From assembly GCA_902492655.1 (NCBI GenBank), contig CABUMF010000001.1, positions 61,449 through 125,448 of the forward strand: 64,000 nucleotides of DNA, written 5' to 3'. The DNA comes from an uncultured Eubacteriales bacterium. Its GTDB lineage: Bacteria; Bacillota; Clostridia; HGM11514. The position numbers and the translations under genes are program-made. Below are positions 34,650-44,306 of the stretch, in pieces (position 1 is the first letter of the stretch; the number at the start of each line of letters is the position of its first letter). Below the pieces are notes generated by a model, which was not told where the DNA came from, made no database searches, and saw only the letters and a list, made by a program, of their open reading frames with translations.

Positions 34650-34883
34650 ATGAAAGATTTGCTTTTGTTCATTGTCAGATCTTTGGTTGATGAGCCTGAC
34701 AGGGTTGACATTACCGAAATCGAAGAATCGGAGGACAGCGTGCTTTTTGAAATCCGCGTTGCCGAAAGCGATATGGGTAAGGTTATCGGAAGACAGGGCA
34801 GAATTGCCAAAGCTATCAGAACCGTTATGAAATCTGCTGCAAACAAGGAGCATAAGAAGGTAACGGTTGACATAAAGGAATGA
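34650..34883 (+). CDS. khpA: KH-domain RNA-binding protein KhpA
   Basis: The 77-residue single KH-domain protein (MKDLLLFIVRSLVDEPDRVD) has the GxxG loop in KVIGRQGRIAKAIRTVMKSA. KhpA works with KhpB/EloR in RNA binding and cell elongation control in Firmicutes. The ATG at 34650 matches the usual N-terminus. A GTG at 34629 would add a non-conserved seven-residue stretch. AGGAAG lies about 10 nt upstream. Confidence 0.92.
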   Translation: MKDLLLFIVRSLVDEPDRVDITEIEESEDSVLFEIRVAESDMGKVIGRQGRIAKAIRTVMKSAANKEHKKVTVDIKE

Positions 34884-34977
34884 TTTACAGGGAGGACTTT
34901 AGTCTTTGTACGATAGGAAAAAGCTTTTATCGGACGGAGGCTGTTCCTCCCTTGTTGCCTTTTTCGGAGAGATGTTT

Positions 34978-35466
34978 ATGAATATTGAAGTTGGTAAAAT
35001 TGTAAATACGCATGGGCTTAAGGGGGAGATAAAGCTCGTATCGTGGTGTGATTTCCCCGAGATGTTTGATTGCTTTCCCGATATTTCGGTTAATGGCAAA
35101 AAATATGATGTTGATTATGTAAAATACCACAAGGACAGCGTTATTCTAAAGCTTTCCGGAGTGGATTCTATAGATGCGGCGGAGGAGCTTAAAAACTCGG
35201 TCGCTTTCGCCGACAGGGAATATTTCGATTTGCCCGAGGACAGGTATTTTATTGCGGATTTAATCGGGCTTTCGGTTTTTTGCGACGGTGAAAAAATCGG
35301 CGAAATAAAAGAGGTTATTCCCACAGGGAGCACCGGCGTATATGCCGTGTCGAGAAAGGGTAAGCAGGAATTGCTTATACCGGCTAACGAAACAACGATT
35401 ATAGAAACAAATATTAATGAAGGATATGTTAAAATGCGTATCCCCGAAGGACTTGAGGAAATTTGA
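34978..35466 (+). CDS. rimM: Ribosome maturation factor RimM
   Basis: The 162-residue protein has the N-terminal RimM domain (MNIEVGKIVNTHGLKGEIKL) and a C-terminal PRC-barrel (DLIGLSVFCDGEKIGEIKEV, LLIPANETTI). It assists maturation of the 30S head, close to S19. The ATG at 34978 is 7 nt after GGAGA. The 94-nt gap before it contains a GGAGG/CCTCC hairpin (34936-34950) of unknown value. It overlaps trmD by 4 nt. Confidence 0.94.
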   Translation: MNIEVGKIVNTHGLKGEIKLVSWCDFPEMFDCFPDISVNGKKYDVDYVKYHKDSVILKLSGVDSIDAAEELKNSVAFADREYFDLPEDRYFIADLIGLSVFCDGEKIGEIKEVIPTGSTGVYAVSRKGKQELLIPANETTIIETNINEGYVKMRIPEGLEEI

Positions 35467-36164
35467 GGTTTGATGTTTTAACGCTGTTTCCGCAGATGTG
35501 CAGTACGGTTCTCAATGAAAGCATCACGGGCAGAGCTGCGGCAAGCGGAATACTTGATATGAATTTTATTGATATAAGGGACTATTCTCTCGACAAGCAC
35601 CGCCGTGTGGACGATTATCCCTACGGCGGCGGTTGCGGCATGGTCATGCAGGTTGAGCCGATAATAAGGGCTTGGCGTGATATTACAAAGGATCTCGATT
35701 ATAAGCCTCTTTGCATATATATGTCGCCCCAGGGCAGGATTTTCAATCAGGAAACGGCAAAAAGGCTTGCGAGCGATTTTGAGCATATTGTTTTTCTTTG
35801 CGGCCACTATGAAGGGGTGGACGAGAGGGTTATCGAGGAAATAGTTGATATGGAGCTTTCGATAGGCGATTATGTTCTGACAGGCGGCGAAATACCGGCA
35901 ATGGCGGTGATTGACGCTGTTTCGAGGATGGTGCCGGGAGTGCTTTCGGGCGAGGCTTCCTACAGCGACGAGTCTATTTATAACGGACTTTTGGAATATC
36001 CCCAGTACACAAGACCGGAGGTTTTTGAAGGCAAGGCGGTTCCGGGGGTTTTGCTTTCGGGGCATCATGCGAACATAACCGAATGGAGAAGGGAACAGTC
36101 CTTGGAAAGGACGAGGCTTAAGCGTCCGGATTTGTTTGAAAAGTGGAGGAATGAGAATGAATGA
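35463..36164 (+). CDS. trmD: tRNA (guanine-N1)-methyltransferase TrmD
   Basis: The 233-residue SPOUT enzyme methylates G37 of tRNAs with SAM and prevents +1 frameshifting. Motifs are MRFDVLTLFPQMCSTVLNES, HRRVDDYPYGGGCGMVMQVE, FLCGHYEGVDERVIE and SIGDYVLTGGEIPAM around the knot. The TTG start at 35463 overlaps the rimM stop as TTGA, and a GAGG lies ahead. No rplS follows directly, which differs from many Firmicutes. Confidence 0.96.
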   Translation: MRFDVLTLFPQMCSTVLNESITGRAAASGILDMNFIDIRDYSLDKHRRVDDYPYGGGCGMVMQVEPIIRAWRDITKDLDYKPLCIYMSPQGRIFNQETAKRLASDFEHIVFLCGHYEGVDERVIEEIVDMELSIGDYVLTGGEIPAMAVIDAVSRMVPGVLSGEASYSDESIYNGLLEYPQYTRPEVFEGKAVPGVLLSGHHANITEWRREQSLERTRLKRPDLFEKWRNENE

Positions 36165-36942
36165 TGTTGTAAAGGTTTCAAAGCTTAATTATTTGTATTC
36201 GGCGATTGCATCGGTGATTTTTGTTGTCATTATTGCGGTGTTTTCCGAAAAAATGGATGTCACATCATCATACATTCCGTTTCTTCTTATTGCCGCATAC
36301 GATATTTTCAACATAATTCTTGTAAGGCGTGCATCGCCGAGGGAATGCTTTAAGCTTTTTATGATGTCCGTGCTTATTGTTTTCGGCATTTATAAAATCA
36401 TTACGGTTTTCGGAATTGTGAATACATTTAATGATGACGGATTTTTTGCCGATTACGAGTCGAACTTTTATTTTATTTTTGACATAATGATGGTTGTAAA
36501 CATGGTGTCGACCTTCTTTTTCCTTGTTTTTATGAGGTTTATGCTGTCAAGGCAAAGCATAAAGAATATCAGCAAAATTTCCGTAAAACGCTTTGTTATA
36601 TGCACGGTTATACTTTGCTTTTTGGCTATCGGCGACCTTCTTTTGTGGAACATGGCAAAGCCGTACGAGGATGAGTTTTTGGAGTATGTAAGCACATATT
36701 CTCCCGAAAAGTGGGAGAAATACCCCAGTAAGCGCATAGATATGTTCGAGGATTTTGAAAAAAGCAACGATCTGCACGGCATGAAAAAAGAGGATGTTGA
36801 GAAGATTTTGGGCGAGCCCGAGCTTGACGAAGGCTATGAAATGGGCTTTGATAAAAACGGTCACAATGTTCTTGCCATAGTGTATAAAGACGGCACTGTG
36901 GCGGAATATAAGATAATACAAATCAACAAAAAGGAGCAATAA
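36157..36942 (+). CDS. Multi-pass membrane protein with BamE/SmpA-like C-terminal segment
   Basis: The 261-residue protein has about five hydrophobic helices: near residues 9-27, 36-51, 65-80, 105-125 and 140-160. A soluble tail contains LHGMKKEDVEKILGEPELDE and LAIVYKDGTVAEYKI. The tail resembles the short BamE/SmpA-type fold (GMxxxxVxxxLGxP) often found in secreted clostridial proteins. I recognise no family for the whole. The ATG at 36157 is 6 nt after GGAGGA and overlaps the end of trmD by 8 nt. The next gene begins 2 nt after its stop. Confidence 0.75.
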   Translation: MNDVVKVSKLNYLYSAIASVIFVVIIAVFSEKMDVTSSYIPFLLIAAYDIFNIILVRRASPRECFKLFMMSVLIVFGIYKIITVFGIVNTFNDDGFFADYESNFYFIFDIMMVVNMVSTFFFLVFMRFMLSRQSIKNISKISVKRFVICTVILCFLAIGDLLLWNMAKPYEDEFLEYVSTYSPEKWEKYPSKRIDMFEDFEKSNDLHGMKKEDVEKILGEPELDEGYEMGFDKNGHNVLAIVYKDGTVAEYKIIQINKKEQ

Positions 36943-36944
36943 CT

Positions 36945-37784
36945 ATGAAGAGATTCAAAATCGGTGTACAGCTTTACTCTGTAAGGGACGACATGGCAAA
37001 GGACATGGACGCAACGCTTAAGGAAATAGCCGAAATGGGCTATGACAGCGTTGAGTTTGCGGGCTATTTTGACCATAGTGCCGAGGAGGTTAAGGGAATG
37101 CTTGATAAGTACGGACTTGAAGCAATATCCGTACATCAGACCTATGAGCCCTTCCTTTCGGACGGAGAGGATATGGTAAATTACATAAAGACAATCGGTG
37201 CAAAGTATTCCGCAATTCCGTGGCTCGGCTTGGATTATCACAAGGGCGGCGAAAAGTACGCTTATGATACGATTAAAAAGGTTGCGCAGTTCCTTAAGGA
37301 TAACGGTATCCAAATGCTTTATCATAATCATGACTTTGAGTTTACAAGAGTTGACGGAAAGTTTATATTGGACTGGGTATACGAAACAATTCCGGCTGAC
37401 CTTCTTAAAACCGAGATTGACACCTGCTGGGTAAGATACGCAGGCTTTGACCCATGCGAATATATTTTGAAATACAGCGGCCGCGCACCGCTTGTTCATC
37501 TTAAGGATTTTGTTTGCACCAAAAAGCCGGTTGCGCCGGTTTATGCGCTTATCGACGGCAAGGGTAATGTTTCCAAAATGGAAAACCGTGCAAACGACCG
37601 TGATGATTCCGGCTTTATGTTTAAGCCTGTCGGAATGGGATGTCAGGATTTCCCGTCCATAATCGAAGCTGCTGAAAAGGCAGGAAGCGAATATCTTATA
37701 GTAGAGATGGACGCTTCGACCGAAATGCCGCCCATGGAGGCTGTAAGAAAGAGTAGGGAATACCTTAAAACTCTGGGACTTTGA
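36945..37784 (+). CDS. Sugar phosphate isomerase/epimerase (xylose isomerase-like TIM barrel)
   Basis: The 279-residue AP-endonuclease-2-type barrel starts FKIGVQLYSVRDDMAKDMDA. Likely metal ligands lie in MGYDSVEFAGYF, MLYHNHDFEFT, TEIDTCWVRYAG and LIVEMDAS. Members epimerise or isomerise sugars and inositols, or cleave 3-keto-sugars. The substrate is not predictable. It directly precedes the beta-galactosidase gene, 20 nt away, so a role in sugar catabolism is likely. AAGGAGCAATAACT precedes the ATG. Confidence 0.88.
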   Translation: MKRFKIGVQLYSVRDDMAKDMDATLKEIAEMGYDSVEFAGYFDHSAEEVKGMLDKYGLEAISVHQTYEPFLSDGEDMVNYIKTIGAKYSAIPWLGLDYHKGGEKYAYDTIKKVAQFLKDNGIQMLYHNHDFEFTRVDGKFILDWVYETIPADLLKTEIDTCWVRYAGFDPCEYILKYSGRAPLVHLKDFVCTKKPVAPVYALIDGKGNVSKMENRANDRDDSGFMFKPVGMGCQDFPSIIEAAEKAGSEYLIVEMDASTEMPPMEAVRKSREYLKTLGL

Positions 37785-37804
37785 TTTATTTTGGAGGGAA
37801 AAAC

Positions 37805-40777
37805 ATGAATACTTGGGAAACACCCGAAATAACGGGCATTAACAGGCTTAAAACGCATTGTTCCTATGTGCCTTTTTCTAAAATTGAGGACGCTCTTTTA
37901 TATGACAGGAATAAATCGGAGTTTTATCATCTGCTAAACGGCGACTGGGCGTTTTTGTATTTTGATTCTGTAACGGATGTCGATGACGGGCTTTTATCGG
38001 CGGATTGCGATACCGATTGCTGGGACACCGTCCCCGTTCCTTCCTGCTGGCAAACGCTCGGATATGACACGATTCAGTATTCAAATATTACATATACGAT
38101 ACCCGTTGACGCACCGAGAGTTCCCAAAAAGAACCCGTGCGGAGTATATGCAACCGATTTTTATGTTGAGGATAGCGACAGGGAGCTTCATATTGTGTTT
38201 GAAGGCGTGTCCTCCTGTTTCTTTGTTTATGTAAACGGAAAAGAAGTCGGCTACTCCAAGGGCTCCCATTTGCAAAGCGAGTTTGATATTACGGAATTTG
38301 TTGAGCCGGGGGATAACCGCCTTACGGTCAAGGTTTTGAAATGGTGCGACGGTACTTATCTTGAGGATCAGGATTTTTTCAGATTTTCGGGTATTTTCAG
38401 GGATGTATATACCGTTGAGCGAAGCAAAAAACGGCTTAACGATGCCTTCATTCATGCGGATGATTGCGGTAATGTTCGGGTTGAGCTTGATGCCTCCTGC
38501 GATGTAAATGTCAGCATTTTCGATGCGAAAGGCAATAAGATTGCAAGTAAAAAGGCTGAAAAATCGGTCGGGTTCAAGCTTGAAGGCATTAATAAATGGA
38601 CTGCCGAAACGCCCTATCTTTATACTATGGTCTTTGAAACCGAAAACGAGGTGATTGCTCAAAGATTCGGCTTCAGGAGCATAAGTATTGCCGAAAACGG
38701 TGCTCTGCTCATAAACGGAACGGCGGTTAAGCTTAAGGGAGCAAATCATCATGATACCCACCCGAAGTACGGATATTATACCCCCTATGAGCATATTCTC
38801 AATGACCTTATTTTGATGAAGCGCAATAATATAAATACCGTTCGCACATCGCATTATCCGGCACCGCCCGTGTTTTACGACCTTTGCGACGAGCTTGGTT
38901 TTTATGTTGTTTGCGAGGATGATATTGAAATCCACGGCTACACCGTAAGGGACGGCGGATCTTATGCTTATCAGGCGTATCATGAGGACTGGCCGTGCCA
39001 GATGCCCGAATATAAGTCCTCGTTTATTGACCGTGCCGAAAGAATGGTTGAGCTTCATAAAAATCACCCGTCGGTTATTATGTGGTCAATGGGTAACGAG
39101 GCAGGCTTTGGCGACAATTTTGTTGAAATGTCAAGGTGGATTAAAAACAGGGATTCCTCACGCCTTGTTCACTATGAAGGCGCAAATTGCGTGAGCGATG
39201 GCGAGGACGGAAATTATCCCAAAGAGGTTGACATGATAAGCCATATGTATCCTCCCGTTGAGTGGGTTGAGAAAATGGCGAGAAAGCGCAACGAAAAGCG
39301 TCCGATATTCCTTTGCGAATATGTCCATGCAATGGGGCTCGGCCCGGGCGGCGTTGAGGACTATATGAAGGTGTTTTATAAGTACCCGAGGTGCATCGGC
39401 GGCTGCGTTTGGGAATGGGCTGACCATGCGGTTTGCGGAGAAGAAGGGTATCTTTACGGCGGAGACAGCGGAGAATTTCCTCATGATAATAATTTCTGCG
39501 TTGACGGGCTTAACTACCCCGACAGAACGCCTTATACAGGTCTTATCAACCTTAAATACGCTTATCAGAATATTAAGTTTGAGCTTGACGGCGGAAAAAT
39601 CCGTATTATAAACCTCCACGATTTTATTACATCGGATTGCTATGACATTATCTGGAAGGTAAAGAGTGACGGTGTTACATTCTCTCAGGGCAGAATTTCC
39701 GCTCCGAAGGTTAAGCCACATTCCTCCGGGGTGCTTAATATCAAGCCGGATGTTCCCGAGGTTTGCACGCTTGGCTGTTTTATTGAGCTTTCTGTCGTTA
39801 CAAAGCTCGATTCTCCCTGGGCAGAGGACGGCTATGAGGTTGCGTTCACGCAGATTCCTCTTGATTGTGCGGAGGAAACCGTAGAAGAGGAATACGGCTC
39901 ATCGGTTTTGCTTTCCGAGGAGGACGGGCTCGTGTTCACCGAAGGAAACGGCTTTTGCTATGTTTTTGATACGGTCGAGGGCGGATTTGTAAGCATTGTC
40001 AAAAACGGCACCGAAATGATAGACGCCGTTCCCGAGCTTTCGTTCTACCGCCCCACAACCGATAACGAATTAAACATAAAAGATAAATTAATATATACGG
40101 GGCAAATTCATTCGAGCCAGTTTATAAACAAGGTTCAGACCTTTGTGCGCAAAGCTACTGCCGAGCTTTCGGACGGCTATGTTAGGATTACCGTTGATTG
40201 TACGGCTTGCGCTGTCGGCAGAACTCCTCTTTTTAAGGGAAGCATTGTGTATAAGGTTTATCCCGACGGTAAAATAGAGGTCAGCGTATCGGGCGAACTG
40301 AGAGATATTAAGCCCTATTATCAGAGGGTGGGCTTTAATTTGGTTATGCCCGAGGGCTTTGATAATATTTTGTATTACGGCATGGGGCCTTACGAAAATT
40401 ATCCCGATATGTGCTCTCATGTCAAGGTTGATATGTTTTCGTCAACCGTCGAGGATGAATACGAGCCGTATATCATGCCCCAGGAGCACGGCAATCATAT
40501 GAATACTCGCTATGCGCTTGTGTCGGACGATACAGGCTGCGGTATCGAGTTTTGCGGTGACGGCTTTAATTTCAGAGCTTCGCATTATTCGGATGATGCG
40601 ATTGAAGAAGCAAAGCATGAATATGAGCTTTTAGCTGAGGACAGAACATATATAAGGATAGATGCCGCCGTTTCGGGTGTAGGCTCGGCAAGCTGCGGTC
40701 CTGCTCTTCCCGAAGAGTACGGAGTTCATGGCGGCAGGCTTGATTTTTCGTTCACCATGAAGCCGATTGTAAAATAA
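37805..40777 (+). CDS. lacZ: Beta-galactosidase, GH2 (LacZ type)
   Basis: The 990-residue protein has the five-domain LacZ layout: sugar-binding domain (NGDWAFLYFDSVTDVDDGLL), immunoglobulin-like domains, a TIM barrel and the Bgal small chain (GFNLVMPEGFDNILYYGMGP). The acid/base is E432 in SMGNEAGFGDN and the nucleophile is E505 in FLCEYVHAMG. It hydrolyses terminal beta-galactosides and has no signal peptide. The ATG at 37805 follows TTGGAGGG. Confidence 0.95.
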   Translation: MNTWETPEITGINRLKTHCSYVPFSKIEDALLYDRNKSEFYHLLNGDWAFLYFDSVTDVDDGLLSADCDTDCWDTVPVPSCWQTLGYDTIQYSNITYTIPVDAPRVPKKNPCGVYATDFYVEDSDRELHIVFEGVSSCFFVYVNGKEVGYSKGSHLQSEFDITEFVEPGDNRLTVKVLKWCDGTYLEDQDFFRFSGIFRDVYTVERSKKRLNDAFIHADDCGNVRVELDASCDVNVSIFDAKGNKIASKKAEKSVGFKLEGINKWTAETPYLYTMVFETENEVIAQRFGFRSISIAENGALLINGTAVKLKGANHHDTHPKYGYYTPYEHILNDLILMKRNNINTVRTSHYPAPPVFYDLCDELGFYVVCEDDIEIHGYTVRDGGSYAYQAYHEDWPCQMPEYKSSFIDRAERMVELHKNHPSVIMWSMGNEAGFGDNFVEMSRWIKNRDSSRLVHYEGANCVSDGEDGNYPKEVDMISHMYPPVEWVEKMARKRNEKRPIFLCEYVHAMGLGPGGVEDYMKVFYKYPRCIGGCVWEWADHAVCGEEGYLYGGDSGEFPHDNNFCVDGLNYPDRTPYTGLINLKYAYQNIKFELDGGKIRIINLHDFITSDCYDIIWKVKSDGVTFSQGRISAPKVKPHSSGVLNIKPDVPEVCTLGCFIELSVVTKLDSPWAEDGYEVAFTQIPLDCAEETVEEEYGSSVLLSEEDGLVFTEGNGFCYVFDTVEGGFVSIVKNGTEMIDAVPELSFYRPTTDNELNIKDKLIYTGQIHSSQFINKVQTFVRKATAELSDGYVRITVDCTACAVGRTPLFKGSIVYKVYPDGKIEVSVSGELRDIKPYYQRVGFNLVMPEGFDNILYYGMGPYENYPDMCSHVKVDMFSSTVEDEYEPYIMPQEHGNHMNTRYALVSDDTGCGIEFCGDGFNFRASHYSDDAIEEAKHEYELLAEDRTYIRIDAAVSGVGSASCGPALPEEYGVHGGRLDFSFTMKPIVK

Positions 40778-40785
40778 ACACTTTG

Positions 40786-40815
40786 AGGCAGGCTTTTTGC
40801 CTGTCTCTATTTTAG
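40786..40815 (+). terminator. Terminator after lacZ
   Basis: AGGCAGGC at 40786-40793 pairs with GCCTGTCT at 40799-40806 (one G-T) around TTTTT. CTATTTTA follows. Confidence 0.6.
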
Positions 40816-40827
40816 GGGGATTCTTTT

Positions 40828-41106
40828 ATGACTGCTTTTGATAAGCTTGCAGACCTTGCTATGCTTTATATTTCGGAAGACGAAAAGGAAAAAGCCGAGC
40901 GTGATATGAGAAAAATTGTCGCATTTGCCGACAGAATTTCATCCTTTCAAACCGAAGAATGTGATGAAAGCTTTACTTTTGCCGTGAGCTCGGAGGAATT
41001 GAGAGAGGATTTACCAAAAGAAGGAATTGCCCGAGAGCTTATACTTTCTAATTCACACAAGGCAGAGAACGGATACATTTCGGTGCCGAAAAGCTTTAAG
41101 GGGTGA
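40828..41106 (+). CDS. gatC: Asp-tRNA(Asn)/Glu-tRNA(Gln) amidotransferase subunit C
   Basis: The 92-residue helical protein (FDKLADLAMLYISEDEKEKA, MRKIVAFADRIS) fits GatC, which stabilises GatA in the GatCAB complex. AGGGGG precedes the ATG. It is the first gene of gatCAB, 5 nt ahead of the gatA GTG. Confidence 0.92.
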   Translation: MTAFDKLADLAMLYISEDEKEKAERDMRKIVAFADRISSFQTEECDESFTFAVSSEELREDLPKEGIARELILSNSHKAENGYISVPKSFKG

Positions 41107-41110
41107 TTGC

Positions 41111-42535
41111 GTGAATAAAATGAATCTCGTTTCATTGAGCCGCGCGCTTTGTAAAAGAGAGCTTTCGTCAAAGGAGCTTACGGAGCATTACATAAAAGAA
41201 GCCGAAAGAATTGATAAAAAGGTCGGAGCATATATTACGGAATGCTTTGAAAGTGCGCTCAGGAAGGCAGAAGAAGTGGATAAAATGCGGATAAAAGGCG
41301 AAAAGCTTTCGCCCCTTGCAGGCATACCCTACGGCGTAAAGGACAATATTTCCACAAAGGGCATAAAAACCACCTGCGCCTCAAAAATGCTTGAAGGCTA
41401 TGTTCCGCCATTTGATGCCGAGGTGATAAACAGGCTTTCCGATTGCGTTATTTTGGGCAAGACGAATATGGATGAGTTCGCAATGGGCTCGGGGTGCGAA
41501 AATTCGTATTTCAAAAAAACATATAATCCCAATAATCCGGAATTTGTCCCGGGCGGAAGCTCCGGCGGCAGTGCGGCAGGCGTTGCAGCCTTGGAGTTTC
41601 CCTTTGCGCTCGGTTCCGATACGGGCGGCTCGGTGAGGCTTCCTGCGGCATTTTGCGGAGCTTTTTCTATAAGACCGACCTACGGCAGGGTTTCACGGTT
41701 CGGGCTTATCCCGTTTGCAAGCAGTATGGACCAGGTCGGCGTTATAGCAAGAGGCGTTTCGGATCTGGCACTTGTCATGAACCAAATCTCGGGGCTCGAT
41801 AAAAAGGATATGACATCGTCAAAAATGCCCGTTCCCGATTTTGCGCAAGGAATTGATGCTTCTGTAGCCGGCATGAAATTTGCTGTTATAAGTGAGCTTT
41901 TTGAAAGCGTTTCAAAGGATTCCCGAGAGGCTGTAAATATGGCGGTAAATACCTTGTCGGAGAACGGTGCTTTTGTTGAAACGGTATCTTTTAGGCATCT
42001 TGATTACGCACTTTTTGCATATTATATCATTTCCTCCGCCGAGGCATCGAGCAACCTTGCAAGGTTTGACGGCGTGAGGTTCGGTCACCGATGCCAAAGG
42101 TATGAAAACCTTGAGGAAATGTACAAAAAAAGCAGAAGCGAGGGGTTTGGCGATGAGGTCAAGAGAAGAATTATGCTTGGAACATTTGTGCTGAGCCGCG
42201 GATATTATGATAAGTATTACGAAAAAGCCCTAAGCGTAAGGCGTGCGGTTTCCTCCGAATTATCGGGGATTCTAAAAAAGTACGATTGCATTATTGCGCC
42301 TTCCTCGGTTTCGGGTGCTTATAGATTCGGAGAATATAAAGAAAATCCGACCCTTTGCTACAATGAGGATTTGATAAATGTTCCTTCAAGCCTTGCGGGG
42401 CTTCCGTCAATTACTGTTCCGATTTTTAAAAATGAGAACGGTATGCCCTTTTCGGTTCAGATAATCGGTAACGCATTTGATGAAAAAACCGTTTTGAAGG
42501 CAGGTTATGCTTTGGAGGTGTCGGGGAATGAATGA
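41111..42535 (+). CDS. gatA: Asp-tRNA(Asn)/Glu-tRNA(Gln) amidotransferase subunit A
   Basis: The 474-residue amidase hydrolyses glutamine and channels ammonia to GatB. The amidase triad lies in GIPYGVKDNISTKG (Lys), PGGSSGGSAAGVA (cis-Ser) and GSDTGGSVRLPAAFCG (nucleophile Ser). I chose the GTG at 41111, about 6 nt after AGGGGTG. It overlaps gatB by 8 nt. Confidence 0.96.
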   Translation: MNKMNLVSLSRALCKRELSSKELTEHYIKEAERIDKKVGAYITECFESALRKAEEVDKMRIKGEKLSPLAGIPYGVKDNISTKGIKTTCASKMLEGYVPPFDAEVINRLSDCVILGKTNMDEFAMGSGCENSYFKKTYNPNNPEFVPGGSSGGSAAGVAALEFPFALGSDTGGSVRLPAAFCGAFSIRPTYGRVSRFGLIPFASSMDQVGVIARGVSDLALVMNQISGLDKKDMTSSKMPVPDFAQGIDASVAGMKFAVISELFESVSKDSREAVNMAVNTLSENGAFVETVSFRHLDYALFAYYIISSAEASSNLARFDGVRFGHRCQRYENLEEMYKKSRSEGFGDEVKRRIMLGTFVLSRGYYDKYYEKALSVRRAVSSELSGILKKYDCIIAPSSVSGAYRFGEYKENPTLCYNEDLINVPSSLAGLPSITVPIFKNENGMPFSVQIIGNAFDEKTVLKAGYALEVSGNE

Positions 42536-43931
42536 AGCGTTTGAACCCGTTATAGGGCTTGAGGTTCATTGTGAGCTGAAAACAAAAACCAAAATATTCT
42601 GTTCCTGTAAAAACATCTTCGGCGCACCGCAAAACACCTGCTGTTGCCCTGTTTGCATGGGGCTTCCGGGGGCAATGCCTACATTGAATGCCGAGGCTGT
42701 AAGTCTTGCGGTAAAGGCAGGAATTGCGCTTGAATGTGATATTTCAAGTGCGTGCAGAATGGACAGAAAGAACTATTTTTATCCCGACCTTCCAAAGGGC
42801 TATCAGATTTCACAGCTCAAATATCCCGTTTGCAAAAACGGTTGCGTTGAAATAGCCGACAAGAAAATCGGCATCACAAGAATCCATATCGAGGAGGACG
42901 CCGGCAAGCTCATTCATGAGGGCGAAACCACTCTTGCGGACTTTAACCGCTCGGGAGTGCCGCTTATTGAAATCGTGTCCGAACCTGATATAAGAAGCGG
43001 TGACGAGGCCGTGGAATACCTCAGAAATTTAAGATCGACTCTTATGTATATCGGTGTATCGGATTGCAAAATGAACGAAGGCTCTTTAAGATGCGATATA
43101 AATATATCCCTTCACAAGGTAGGCGAGCCTTTTGGCACAAGGTGCGAAATTAAAAATCTTAATTCCTTCCGCTTTGTGAAAAAGGCGATTGAATATGAAA
43201 TAAAGCGGCAGACGGAAATACTTGAAAACGGCGGCATAATCATTCAGAAAACAATGAGGTTTGACGGGGAGAAAACCGTCCCCATGCGAGAAAAGGAAAA
43301 TGCTGACGATTACAGATATTTCCCCGAGCCGGATATTGTTCCCTTCAGAATTGATGACAGCTTGATAAAAAAGCTCAAAAATGATATTCCCGAGCTTCCG
43401 GTAAAGAGAAAAAGGCGTTATACGGGAGGTTATAAGCTTTCCCGTCATGATGCGGATATGCTTACGGAGGAAAAGGAAATCTCCGATTATTTTGAAGAAG
43501 CATTAAGGCATACAAAATATGTCAAAAAGCTTGCAAATCTAATTATTACCGATTGCTTTGCGTGCCTGCGTTCAAACGAAACGCATATTCCGATTAAGCC
43601 TCAGAAGCTTGCGGAAGTTGCGGAGCTTTTCGGCAGCGGAAGGATAAATTCAGGCGTTGCGAAAAAGCTGATTTTAATGCTGTGGGAGCAGGATTTTGAT
43701 GTCGGCTTATATGTCACGGAGAATGGACTTTCCCAGCTTTGCGACGAGGCTGTTTTAAGCGGATTGATTAGGGATGCTATTTACGAAAACCCCAAAATCA
43801 TAGAGGATTACAAAAAAGGAAAGCCCTCAGCCGCAAATTCCCTTATGGGAGCGGTTATGAGGAAAACCGGCGGCAGGGGGAATCCTGAAATTGTGTCTGG
43901 GCTTATAAAGTCCGCTTTGGAAAAGCTATAA
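42528..43931 (+). CDS. gatB: Asp-tRNA(Asn)/Glu-tRNA(Gln) amidotransferase subunit B
   Basis: The 467-residue subunit has the kinase-like cradle domain (FEPVIGLEVHCELKTKTKIF, YFYPDLPKGYQISQ, DFNRSGVPLIEIVSEPDIRS) and a C-terminal YqeY-like tail (GRGNPEIVSGLIKSAL). It phosphorylates and amidates mischarged Glu-tRNA(Gln) or Asp-tRNA(Asn). The ATG at 42528 overlaps gatA. Its 3' end overlaps the convergent DUF4363 gene by 6 nt. Confidence 0.96.
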   Translation: MNEAFEPVIGLEVHCELKTKTKIFCSCKNIFGAPQNTCCCPVCMGLPGAMPTLNAEAVSLAVKAGIALECDISSACRMDRKNYFYPDLPKGYQISQLKYPVCKNGCVEIADKKIGITRIHIEEDAGKLIHEGETTLADFNRSGVPLIEIVSEPDIRSGDEAVEYLRNLRSTLMYIGVSDCKMNEGSLRCDINISLHKVGEPFGTRCEIKNLNSFRFVKKAIEYEIKRQTEILENGGIIIQKTMRFDGEKTVPMREKENADDYRYFPEPDIVPFRIDDSLIKKLKNDIPELPVKRKRRYTGGYKLSRHDADMLTEEKEISDYFEEALRHTKYVKKLANLIITDCFACLRSNETHIPIKPQKLAEVAELFGSGRINSGVAKKLILMLWEQDFDVGLYVTENGLSQLCDEAVLSGLIRDAIYENPKIIEDYKKGKPSAANSLMGAVMRKTGGRGNPEIVSGLIKSALEKL

Positions 43932-44306
43932 AACATTTCCTATTCCGTAGCTTTGGGCGTCCTTTAGCTTTTCGGCGGTGTCCCTTGCAAGCATAAGATA
44001 CGCTCCCGCAAGGGATTCTTCGTTATGGGATATTAGGTGCTTTGAAACCTTTAGATTTGCGTTCAGCTCATCATAGCTTTCGTGGTCAGAGAGAATAAAA
44101 TGTATATTTTCTGTTTTTGAAAGCAACGAAACGGCGTCCTCTATGCTTTTTTCGGCAAGGTCGGGGTCGCCGTTTTCGATGCTTTCGTATGCGCTTTCTA
44201 TGAGGCTTGTAAGTCGGTCGCAGGAATTTTCGGTGAACATCTGCCCGAACACAAGCGTAGCGGCAACAAAAGCGGAAATAACCGCAGTTGCGATGTATCT
44301 AATCAT
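43926..44306 (-). CDS. DUF4363 family protein
   Basis: The 126-residue protein has an N-terminal membrane helix (IRYIATAVISAFVAATLVFG) and a helical soluble part (SIENGDPDLAEKSIEDAVSL, KHLISHNEESLAGAYLMLAR). DUF4363 proteins are typically encoded beside DUF421 proteins, as here. The function is unknown. It overlaps the DUF421 gene by 8 nt and the convergent gatB by 6 nt. Confidence 0.85.
   Translation of the reverse strand: MIRYIATAVISAFVAATLVFGQMFTENSCDRLTSLIESAYESIENGDPDLAEKSIEDAVSLLSKTENIHFILSDHESYDELNANLKVSKHLISHNEESLAGAYLMLARDTAEKLKDAQSYGIGNVL

Noticed and set aside
38081..39067. 328-codon frame opposite the beta-galactosidase
   Set aside because: It is antisense to the conserved GH2 coding region and has no recognisable protein features.
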